NCBI GenBank assembly: GCA_013812985.1
Contig: JACCSN010000464.1
Span: forward strand, 1-5,382
Direction: 5' to 3'
DNA: 5,382 nucleotides
Origin: Hyphomicrobiales bacterium
GTDB taxonomy: Bacteria > Pseudomonadota > Alphaproteobacteria > Rhizobiales > Afifellaceae
Both the position numbers and the translations under genes were made by a program. Every line of letters starts with the position of its first letter. Position 1 is the stretch's first letter. The notes beneath the pieces are model-generated. The model had not been told where the DNA came from. It was given only the letters and a program-made list of their open reading frames with translations, and did not search any database. Below are positions 1 through 5,260 of this stretch, piece by piece.

Positions 1-99
1 CGCGTCATCGCGGATCTCGGTCAGGCGCGTCAGCGCGGACCTGGCGCGGTCTTCTTCCGCCAAGCGCCTGGAGGACATGGGGATGCTTGCTCGGGTCAT
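1..99 (-). CDS. Possible N-terminal fragment of an unrecognised protein, running off the left edge
   Basis: A minus-strand frame stays open from an ATG at 99 to the window edge (33 codons, no stop). Other in-frame starts are ATG at 78 and ATG at 132. From the ATG at 78 the peptide begins MSSRRLAEEDRARSALTRL, a charged, helix-prone stretch with mostly G/C third positions, which fits a real gene better than a chance frame. None of the three starts has a good ribosome binding site. It would follow the methyltransferase stop (148) in the same direction, consistent with continuation of the directon. I do not recognise the family, and the plus strand also has open frames here, so the call is tentative. 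Confidence 0.35.
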   Translation of the reverse strand, partial: MTRASIPMSSRRLAEEDRARSALTRLTEIRDDA

Positions 100-147
100 T
101 TGGCAGCTGAGATGTCGCGTCAACACACCCATTCAGCCGCAACAACC

Positions 148-1218
148 CTAAAGTTTTCTTAGCCTGAGCACCTTTGACAAGAACGCGGTTGTCCGCTCTT
201 CGCTCATGAGGCCGGCGCCGGCGAAGAGCCGTTCCAGGTCGTCCTCGAGATAGCCGCTGAAATAAGGCTCGTGGAACAGCTCGGGAAAGACCTCCAGCAA
301 GCCGTCATAATCAGGCTCGTCGCCCAATTGCAGCGAGTCGACCAGGATGAACAGTCCGCCCCGCTTCATGACGCGGGCGATCTCCCGCGCCGCCTCCAGC
401 CGGATTTCCGGCGGGAGCTCGTGGAACAGGAAGATGCAGGTGGCGAGCTCAAGGCTGCCGTCGGCCAAGGGCAGCGCTTCCGCCTTGGCGACGACGGGCT
501 GCAGTCGCGGCCGCTTGCCGAGCTCGCGTTTGGCCTCGCGCAGATAGGCTTCGGAGAGGTCGATGGCGAGCGCGGGAAGGCGCGGGAAGGCGCCGCGGAC
601 CTGGGCGAGGAACGTGCCCGGCCCGCAGCCGATATCGGCATAGGCGACCTGGCGCTGGTCGCGGCCGCGAAGCTCCTCCGCCATCGGAACGAGCGCTTGC
701 CGCCGCATGGCGTTCGCGGCGCCGGAGAACAGCACCTCGACCTGCATGTCGTAGAGGCGCGCCGAATCCTCCGTCATCCAGCCGCCGGACTGGAAGTGGA
801 AGTTCTGCATGTAATAATCGGGCCGATTGGCCGCCGGCGCCTCCTCGGCGACCTCGCGGCCTTGGTCGCGCCGCTGCCGCCGCACCACTTCCGGCACGTC
901 GCGGAAGAACGCGCGGCTGCGGGCGAACATCCTGGGCAACGCGCCGTCCTCGCCCTCCGGGACCGGATAATGGCCCCTTTCCGCGTTGGCGAGGTCGCGC
1001 GATAGCAACTGGGCGACATCGGCAAGCAGCCGCCTCATGGACGGCTTCGGGCCCTTCGACGCCTTGATCTTCCGCTTCGGCCCGGGCGATCGGGCCTCAA
1101 GGCGATTGACCATCCGCCGCAGGACGGCGCCGTGGCCGGCATACCAGGCCACCCGCCCCGATTGCCGGACGGCGTAGCCGACGCGGGTGCGCCAGCGTCC
1201 CAGCGCGGTCTCAGTCAT
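148..1218 (-). CDS. Class I SAM-dependent methyltransferase, substrate unknown
   Basis: A 356-residue protein with a class I (Rossmann) methyltransferase domain in its second half. Motif I is ADIGCGPGTFL at residues 194-204. An acidic SAM-ribose candidate follows at D220 (AIDLSE), then a KAEALPLAD segment (245-253) that usually contacts adenine, then FLFHELPPE (263-271) and RVMKRGGLFILVDS (282-295). This order is typical of Methyltransf_11/25-type small-molecule or lipid methylases rather than RNA base methylases. The first 130 residues are not part of that fold: they are very basic (KRKIKASKGPKPS at 48-60) and of unknown role. Residues 134-172 (DYYMQNFHFQSGGWMTEDSA and onward to NAMRR) look like a conserved linker, reminiscent of methyltransferases in cyanobacteria and proteobacteria; this is from memory. 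The ATG at 1218 has a GGGG purine run 7 bases upstream. It follows the RumA-type gene by 63 bases. Substrate cannot be assigned. Confidence 0.9.
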   Translation of the reverse strand: MTETALGRWRTRVGYAVRQSGRVAWYAGHGAVLRRMVNRLEARSPGPKRKIKASKGPKPSMRRLLADVAQLLSRDLANAERGHYPVPEGEDGALPRMFARSRAFFRDVPEVVRRQRRDQGREVAEEAPAANRPDYYMQNFHFQSGGWMTEDSARLYDMQVEVLFSGAANAMRRQALVPMAEELRGRDQRQVAYADIGCGPGTFLAQVRGAFPRLPALAIDLSEAYLREAKRELGKRPRLQPVVAKAEALPLADGSLELATCIFLFHELPPEIRLEAAREIARVMKRGGLFILVDSLQLGDEPDYDGLLEVFPELFHEPYFSGYLEDDLERLFAGAGLMSEERTTAFLSKVLRLRKL

Positions 1219-1281
1219 ATGCTATCCCCTTGCCCCGCTCCTTGAACTGGGGCGTGCATCCACTGATGTCCAGCCCCGCCC

Positions 1282-2508
1282 TTAGCGGCTGAATAGCCCC
1301 ACCACCTCCGTCTCCGCCGAATAGACGAACTGGTCCACCGGAACGACCCGGTCCAGCTTGTAGCCGCCATCGACGAGGATGCGAGCGTCCCTGGAAAAAC
1401 TTGCCGGATTGCACGACACCGCCGCGATTTGCGCCACGCTGGAGGCGGCAAGCGCGGCGGTCTGCGCCCTGGCGCCCGCGCGGGGCGGGTCGAAGACGAC
1501 GCCTTCAAAACCCTTCAATTCGGCGGGCGAGAGCGGGAAGGCGAAGAGGTCGCGTCGCTCCGTGACGACCCGCTTCAGGCCCTTGGCCCGCCGCGATGCG
1601 GCCTGGAGCGCGTCAAGCGCCACTTGGCTGCTGTCCACGGCCCGCACCGACGCGCGCCGGGCCAGAGCCAGCGTAAAGGCGCCGAAGCCGGAGAAGAGGT
1701 CGGCAACGTTGCGCGACGTGGCGAGGTGCGCCACGACAAGCTCCGCCATGATCGCTTCCGCCTCCGCCGAGGCCTGGACGAAAGCGCCGGGCGGCGGCGC
1801 CAGCGGGACGCCGGCGACATTGATGACCGGCTCGGCCAGCGACAGCACGGGCTCGCCGCCGATGGAGAGCCGCGCCACTCCATGATGCCGCGCCAGCTCC
1901 GCCAAGGCCGGGACGGCGCGCGGGGAGGGCGGCCGAACACCCTCAAGATTGAGGTCAATGCCGCTTTCCGACATAAGCGCAGCAAGGCGGGCGGGCTTTC
2001 GTTCAATGACGAGCGAACCGATCAACGCCCGAAGGCTGTTGAGACGCGCCTGGAGAGGCGGCGAAAGGATCGGGCATTCCTCGATATCGACCACCCGGTC
2101 GGAAAGCCGCTCATGATAGCCGAGCAGGATTTCCTTCCCGGCGCGAATCGCGGTCAATACAACGCGGCGGCGGCTCGACGGGCTGACGCCGACCGTCGCG
2201 GCGACCTCCGCCGAAAGGCCCTGCTGCGCCAAGGCGGCGAGGACGAAATCGCGCTTGAGCCGCCTTGTCGCCGGGAGCGGCAGCATCTGCAGCGCGCAGC
2301 CGCCGCAGCGGCCGAAATGCCGGCAAGGCGGCGGCACGCGCTCGCCGCTCGGCGCCAGCACTTCAAGGAGCTTGCCGCGCTCGCCGTTGCGCTCGATCGA
2401 GACGCGCTCGCCGGGCAGCGCGAAGGGCACATAGATCGGCCCGTCCGGCCCGTGCGCGACGCCGTCGCCGCGGTGGCCGAGCGTCTCGATGGCGACGACC
2501 TCAGCCAC
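1282..2508 (-). CDS. RumA/TrmA-family RNA (uracil-5-)-methyltransferase with [4Fe-4S] cysteines
   Basis: Predicted to transfer a methyl group from SAM to C5 of a uridine in RNA, most likely 23S rRNA (RlmD/RumA type). The start chosen is GTG at 2508 (408 residues), because the N-terminal TRAM-like domain begins at once (AEVVAIETLGHRGDGVAHG). An in-frame ATG at 2541 would add 11 atypical residues and deepen the overlap with tlyA from 8 to 41 bases. Counting from the GTG, C62, C68 and C71 (CRHFGRCGGC) and C145 (DIEECPIL) form the iron-sulfur set of the RumA group. SAM motif DLFSGFGAF is at 270-278, DPPRAG at 340-345, the catalytic cysteine is in SCNP (C366), and a glutamate pair near the C terminus (SAETEVV) supplies the expected general base. 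All key residues are present, so the enzyme looks active. Whether the target is U1939, U747 or a tRNA uridine cannot be read from sequence. Confidence 0.93.
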   Translation of the reverse strand: MAEVVAIETLGHRGDGVAHGPDGPIYVPFALPGERVSIERNGERGKLLEVLAPSGERVPPPCRHFGRCGGCALQMLPLPATRRLKRDFVLAALAQQGLSAEVAATVGVSPSSRRRVVLTAIRAGKEILLGYHERLSDRVVDIEECPILSPPLQARLNSLRALIGSLVIERKPARLAALMSESGIDLNLEGVRPPSPRAVPALAELARHHGVARLSIGGEPVLSLAEPVINVAGVPLAPPPGAFVQASAEAEAIMAELVVAHLATSRNVADLFSGFGAFTLALARRASVRAVDSSQVALDALQAASRRAKGLKRVVTERRDLFAFPLSPAELKGFEGVVFDPPRAGARAQTAALAASSVAQIAAVSCNPASFSRDARILVDGGYKLDRVVPVDQFVYSAETEVVGLFSR

Positions 2509-3250
2509 GCCGCGCGCCCAGCAGGAATTCCCTGTTGCCATCGCCGCCCGAGATGGGCGAGGGGAGCAGCCCCACTACGCTCCAGCCGTGCTCGTCTTCG
2601 AGCCAGGCGGCAAGGCTCTCCGCCGCCCGGCTCGCCGCCGCCGCATCGCGGACGATGCCGCCTTTGGCGATCAGCGCGCGGCCGACTTCGAATTGCGGCT
2701 TGACCAGAAACACGCCCCACGCGCCCGGCTGCGCCAACTCAAGCGCCGGCGGCAGCGCCAGCCGGAGCGAGATGAAGCTCACATCCGCTACGACCGCGTC
2801 GATGTGGCGGCCATCCAGGTGCTCGGCCGCCAAGTCACGCGTATTCAGGCCCTCAAGCGAGCACACGCTCGGATCGGCGGCAACCGCCGCATCGATCTGG
2901 CCGTGGCCGACATCGACCGCGATCACATGCGCCGCGCCGCGCTCCAGGAGCACCTGCGTGAAGCCGCCCGTCGACGCCCCGAGATCGAGTGCATCGCGCC
3001 CGCCTGGATCGAAATGGAAGGCGTCGAGCCCGGCAATCAGCTTCAGCGCCGCGCGCGAGACATAGCGGGCGGCTGGGTCGTCAACCTCCAGCTTCTGGCT
3101 GCGGCCGACTTTCCGCGCCGGCTTCGAATCCGTCGCTCCGTCGACAGAAACCGCGCCGCGTAAAACCATGTCGCGCGCCCGGCTTCGGCTCGGGGCAAGG
3201 CCGGTCGCCACGAGCGCCTCGTCGAGACGCATGCGGTCGGTTTCGGTCAT
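2501..3250 (-). CDS. tlyA: TlyA family rRNA (cytidine-2'-O)-methyltransferase (S4 + FtsJ domains)
   Basis: A 249-residue protein, normal for the family. Residues 8-55 are an S4 RNA-binding domain (RLDEALVATGLAPSRSRARD and following VLRGAVSVDG). Residues 62-249 are an FtsJ/RrmJ-like methyltransferase: YVSRAALKL with K70, SAM motif LDLGASTGGFTQVLL (88-102), acidic IAVDVGHGQ (110-118), D156 in VVADVSFIS, K184 in FLVKPQFEVG, and E241 in GNREFLL. Together these give the K-D-K-E set expected of 2'-O-methyltransferases. Characterised TlyA proteins methylate cytidines of 16S and/or 23S rRNA (C1409 and C1920 in mycobacteria) and affect capreomycin sensitivity; the old name haemolysin is not evidence of a toxin. 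The ATG at 3250 has no clear ribosome binding site and lies 20 bases after the upstream stop, suggesting coupled translation. An ATG six codons in (3232) is an alternative start. The 3' end overlaps the RumA-type gene. Confidence 0.94.
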   Translation of the reverse strand: MTETDRMRLDEALVATGLAPSRSRARDMVLRGAVSVDGATDSKPARKVGRSQKLEVDDPAARYVSRAALKLIAGLDAFHFDPGGRDALDLGASTGGFTQVLLERGAAHVIAVDVGHGQIDAAVAADPSVCSLEGLNTRDLAAEHLDGRHIDAVVADVSFISLRLALPPALELAQPGAWGVFLVKPQFEVGRALIAKGGIVRDAAAASRAAESLAAWLEDEHGWSVVGLLPSPISGGDGNREFLLGARRG

Positions 3251-3251
3251 T

Positions 3252-3272
3252 GCCGTCGGGACGGCGGCCGTC
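3252..3272 (-). promoter_or_regulatory. Intercistronic inverted repeats spanning the upstream stop and the tlyA start region
   Basis: In the plus-strand reading, GCCGTC occurs at 3252-3257, its complement GACGGC at 3260-3265, and GCCGTC again at 3267-3272. In the minus-strand transcript the central element can pair either with the copy that overlaps the UGA stop of the 152-residue gene or with the copy just before the tlyA AUG. A ribosome finishing the upstream gene would disturb the first pairing. This could couple tlyA translation to its neighbour, in keeping with the lack of a Shine-Dalgarno sequence. The stems are short (5-6 bp, very small loops) and the DNA is GC-rich, so chance is a real alternative. 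Confidence 0.25.
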
Positions 3273-3729
3273 AGCGCCGCACCATGAGCCGCCGTTTGGC
3301 GGCGCCCTGGTGAGCGCGATATACGGCCGTGACGGCGCGAAATCCCGCCCAGCCGATCAGAGGCGGCCCAAACAGAATGATCGCCGCGCTCGCAATCACG
3401 GTGACGGTGTCGCTCACGCCATGGCCGAAGAGCTCGAACACTATGAGCGCAAGCGTCCAGAGCACCCCCCAGGCCAAATAATGCGTGAGGAGTGGGTGTA
3501 GATACCCGTCTTCCGGGATCCCCAGATGAGCGAGGCGGTAGAGCGTCAGTCCAAGTAAGGGCGGACAGAATCCGGCGAAAACCAGGAAAATGATGGACTC
3601 GAAGTCAGCGCTGGGTCCAAAATTCAGGCAGATCAGCCCCCACACGGCCGACCAGGCGAGAGAACTGGCAAGGACGGCGCCGACAATGGTCTTTGCGCCT
3701 TCGGGAGTCCGAAGCGTCGACATCCTCAT
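3271..3729 (-). CDS. Four-span integral membrane protein of unknown function with internal twofold repeat
   Basis: A 152-residue protein with four hydrophobic segments at about 14-36, 44-66, 79-100 and 107-130, a basic C-terminal tail (AAKRRLMVRR) and no signal peptide. By the positive-inside rule both ends are probably cytoplasmic. The two halves look related. LAW-x3-W-x-L occurs at 24-32 and again at 85-93, and FxPPLxG-x4-aromatic-R occurs at 54-65 (FCPPLLGLTLYR) and 120-131 (FGPPLIGWAGFR). No metal site or enzyme motif is obvious; there are only two cysteines (C34, C55) and a few histidines, mostly in loops. The ATG at 3729 is preceded by GGTGAG 6 bases upstream; ATG at 3723 is an alternative. 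It lies 36 bases after the 48-residue gene and 20 before tlyA. Codon use appears slightly less GC-biased than in the neighbours. I do not recognise the family. Confidence 0.8.
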   Translation of the reverse strand: MRMSTLRTPEGAKTIVGAVLASSLAWSAVWGLICLNFGPSADFESIIFLVFAGFCPPLLGLTLYRLAHLGIPEDGYLHPLLTHYLAWGVLWTLALIVFELFGHGVSDTVTVIASAAIILFGPPLIGWAGFRAVTAVYRAHQGAAKRRLMVRR

Positions 3730-3765
3730 GGTCGTCTCACCCGATGTGGGTCGGTGGCGGAGGGG

Positions 3766-3912
3766 TCAAAAGCAGTACGGCAGCCCTCCCGTAACAGTCG
3801 CGAGGAATATATCGCTGCCCCAGTATGCCCAACCCGCGCCGGCGAGGAAGAAGAGCAGCCCAGCGGCGGCGAGCGCCGATTTCGTGGTCGCATCAAGCGG
3901 GTGTGCGGACAT
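3766..3912 (-). CDS. 48-residue single-span membrane protein coupled to the SCO gene
   Basis: A small frame from ATG at 3912 to TGA at 3766-3768. It starts MSAHPLDATTKSALAAAGLL, continues FFLAGAGWAYWGSDIFLATV and ends TGGLPYCF. Residues 12-31 form a convincing transmembrane helix. K11 just before it suggests a cytoplasmic N terminus, with the 17-residue tail, including a cysteine at 47, on the periplasmic side. Only TAAGCC separates the AGGA ribosome binding site (3919-3922) from the ATG, and that spacer contains the SCO stop codon, so translation is probably coupled to SCO. Tight spacing, good ribosome binding site and membrane character support a real gene. Position suggests an accessory role in copper handling or oxidase assembly, but this is inference; no family is recognised. 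Confidence 0.7.
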   Translation of the reverse strand: MSAHPLDATTKSALAAAGLLFFLAGAGWAYWGSDIFLATVTGGLPYCF

Positions 3913-3915
3913 GGC

Positions 3916-4527
3916 TTATCCTGCCACAAGATTGCGCAGCTTGGCCATCGCGGTCTCGCGCCCTTCGTCGCGCGCGATCGTGCCGACCAGGCTGCCCGAC
4001 GCGTCGAGAAGCAGCACGGAAGCCGTGTGGCCCATGGTATAATCGCCGCCCTCCAGAGGCGCCTTCCGGCTGAACACCTTGTAATCCGTGACCATGGCGT
4101 GGACCTTCTCCGGCGTGCCGGTGACCCCGATGATCTGGTCGGAGAAGGCGGAAACATAGTCGTTCATGATGTCCGGCGTGTCGCGCTCCGGGTCCACCGT
4201 CACGAAAACGAAGCGCATCTTGTCGGCGTCGGACCCGAGCGCCTTGATCCAGCCGGCGGTCTCCATGAGCGTGGTCGGGCAGACATCCGGGCAATGGGTG
4301 AAACCGAAGAACACGGCGGACGGTTTGCCGCGAAGGATCGACTCGGTAACCGGTTGGCCGTTGTGGTCGACAAGGCTGAAGGCGCCGCCGAGCGGCGCGC
4401 CGGCTTGCATTGCCGAGCCCGCGGCCACCGGTGCATTTCGCGCCGCGAATCCGCCGACGGTCAACGAGCCAAGCGCGAAAAGCCCAATGGCGACCGCGAT
4501 CCAAAGGACCAGGCGAAGGTTCCGCAT
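3916..4527 (-). CDS. SCO1/SenC family copper chaperone for cytochrome c oxidase assembly
   Basis: A 203-residue protein with an N-terminal membrane anchor (about 5-27, LRLVLWIAVAIGLFALG) followed by a thioredoxin-like periplasmic domain. The copper/redox motif is FTHCPDVCP with C79 and C83, and the third copper ligand is H167 in YTMGHTASV. The family signature VTVDPERDTP is at 109-118. All three ligands of SCO proteins are present at expected spacing, so copper binding is likely. The known roles are copper delivery to, or disulfide reduction of, the CuA site of cytochrome oxidase subunit II. The ATG at 4527 has AGGAGAGG (4536-4543) 8 bases upstream, and this site overlaps the stop codon of the PCu(A)C gene 14 bases away, so the pair is surely co-transcribed. 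No oxidase subunit gene is visible in the window. Confidence 0.95.
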   Translation of the reverse strand: MRNLRLVLWIAVAIGLFALGSLTVGGFAARNAPVAAGSAMQAGAPLGGAFSLVDHNGQPVTESILRGKPSAVFFGFTHCPDVCPTTLMETAGWIKALGSDADKMRFVFVTVDPERDTPDIMNDYVSAFSDQIIGVTGTPEKVHAMVTDYKVFSRKAPLEGGDYTMGHTASVLLLDASGSLVGTIARDEGRETAMAKLRNLVAG

Positions 4528-4541
4528 CGTGCCGGCCTCTC

Positions 4542-5030
4542 CTACATCGCGTGATCGTGATGCGTGTCCGCCGGCGCAGCTGCGCCGACAGGGGCGACCG
4601 CCGCCTCGACCGTGAGCTCGCCGGCCGTCTCGAATGACAGCGTGAGCGACAGGGTCTCACCCTCTTTCAACGGGGCCTGCAGATCCGTCAGCATCAGATG
4701 GGCGCCGCCGGGCCGCATCTCCAGCGTTCCCCCCGCCGGGATCACCGGATCATCGACGGGCCGCATTGTCGCGACCCCGTTCTCCTCGACGGTCGCGTGC
4801 AAGCTCACCGAATTAGCCGCCGGGCTTCGAGCAGCCAAGAGCCGGTCCGCCGAGCCGCCGCGGTTCTCGACATTGACATAGGCGGCGGCCACCTGTGCTC
4901 CAGGTGGCGTCGCGCGCGCCCAGGCCGAGACGACGAGATCGCCAGCCGAGGTTTCCGCACTGCGGGCATAGGAGATGGCGGCGGCAAGGGTCAGGGCCAT
5001 CGCGGTCGCTGCGGGCAGGAAGAAGCGCAT
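4542..5030 (-). CDS. Periplasmic PCu(A)C copper chaperone with His-rich C-terminal tail
   Basis: The start chosen is ATG at 5030 (162 residues), because GGAG at 5037-5040 lies 6 bases upstream; a GTG at 5033 would add one residue at a poor 3-base spacing. Residues 1-25 are a signal peptide (MRFFLPAATAMALTLAAAIS, cleavage probably near ARSA). The mature domain carries the exact PCu(A)C copper motif H-x10-M-x21-H-x-M: H78, M89, H111 and M113, seen in SVSLHAT, VATM and GGAHLML. The family binds Cu(I) in the periplasm and passes copper to oxidase (CuA or CuB sites), often working with SCO. The C terminus ends DTHHDHAM, an extra cluster of possible copper ligands present in only some relatives (from memory). 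It is the first gene of the directon, so its promoter should lie in 5031-5260. Confidence 0.95.
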   Translation of the reverse strand: MRFFLPAATAMALTLAAAISYARSAETSAGDLVVSAWARATPPGAQVAAAYVNVENRGGSADRLLAARSPAANSVSLHATVEENGVATMRPVDDPVIPAGGTLEMRPGGAHLMLTDLQAPLKEGETLSLTLSFETAGELTVEAAVAPVGAAAPADTHHDHAM

Positions 5031-5120
5031 CACATTCTCCAGCGAAGGCCGGATTATGGGGACAGGAAGGGTTCCAACGCATGTCGCAGATGGCCGCGCC
5101 GGATGCGCCCTAACGTCACA

Positions 5121-5162
5121 ACCGGTCCGGGCGAAGAGCGGCGTGGACCCCGGGTAGCCGGT
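5121..5162 (+). other. Imperfect inverted repeat, possible leader stem-loop
   Basis: ACCGG (5121-5125) can pair with CCGGT (5158-5162), and CCGGG (5127-5131) with CCCGG (5149-5153), giving a 10-bp stem with a small asymmetric internal loop and a loop of 17 bases. It lies about 100 bases before the exported-protein gene and could fall in its leader, or be an operator. High GC makes chance pairing easy. Confidence 0.3.
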
Positions 5163-5197
5163 GCCAGGGTGGTCTCGCGGATTACATTAGGCAATGC

Positions 5198-5219
5198 CGG
5201 CCTGGATTGCGGCAGGCCG
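5198..5219 (+). other. Inverted repeat, 7-bp stem with 8-base loop
   Basis: CGGCCTG (5198-5204) is the exact complement of CAGGCCG (5213-5219). A competing pairing exists: GCAAT (5191-5195) with ATTGC (5206-5210). No run of T follows, so it is not a normal intrinsic terminator. It lies 41 bases before the start of the exported-protein gene and could be part of a structured leader. Confidence 0.3.
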
Positions 5220-5260
5220 CGCCCTACCATCTTGCACGGCTTGTAGTGACATGGAGAGAG

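Larger units (their letters stand above)
5031..5260. promoter_or_regulatory. Divergent intergenic region between copper genes and an exported-protein gene
   Basis: About 230 bases with no convincing gene, separating diverging genes, so it should hold at least two promoters. No strong sigma-70 or sigma-54 pair was found. On the minus strand CATAAT (5058-5053) resembles a -10 box, but the TTGGAA upstream (5077-5072) is only 13 bases away. No clear CueR, CopY, Fur or Zur palindrome is visible. Two inverted repeats in the plus-strand half are listed separately. Confidence 0.45.

Noticed and set aside
1..162. Plus-strand open frame from the left edge to a TAG at 160-162, convergent with the methyltransferase
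   Set aside because: Its translation has no recognisable motif, and it would overlap the methyltransferase 3' end; the minus-strand alternative looks more protein-like.
271..1005. A 244-codon plus-strand open frame antisense to the orphan methyltransferase
   Set aside because: Low-complexity composition and no motif; the minus strand encodes an intact SAM fold with a good ribosome binding site.
1429..2703. A 424-codon plus-strand open frame antisense to the RumA-type gene and the end of tlyA
   Set aside because: The product is Arg/Ala/Gly/His-rich with no recognisable domain, and the opposite strand encodes complete, motif-rich enzymes. Long antisense frames are expected in GC-rich DNA.
2501..3250. 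Reading tlyA as a haemolysin toxin gene
   Set aside because: The S4-FtsJ architecture and K-D-K-E residues identify an rRNA methyltransferase; the haemolysin label is historical.
5053..5077. TTGGAA / CATAAT as a sigma-70 promoter for the copper genes
   Set aside because: The spacer is only 13 bases and the -35 match is weak; mentioned only as a possible -10 box.
5155..5220. Resemblance of GCCGGTGCC ... GCCGGCC to the outer parts of a cobalamin riboswitch
   Set aside because: The conserved core and the B12 box (CACTG-type) are missing, and the spacing is far too short.
4698..5246. A 182-codon plus-strand open frame crossing the PCu(A)C gene and the intergenic region
   Set aside because: Arg/Gly/His-rich product, antisense to a gene with an exact copper motif; no ribosome binding site or domain.
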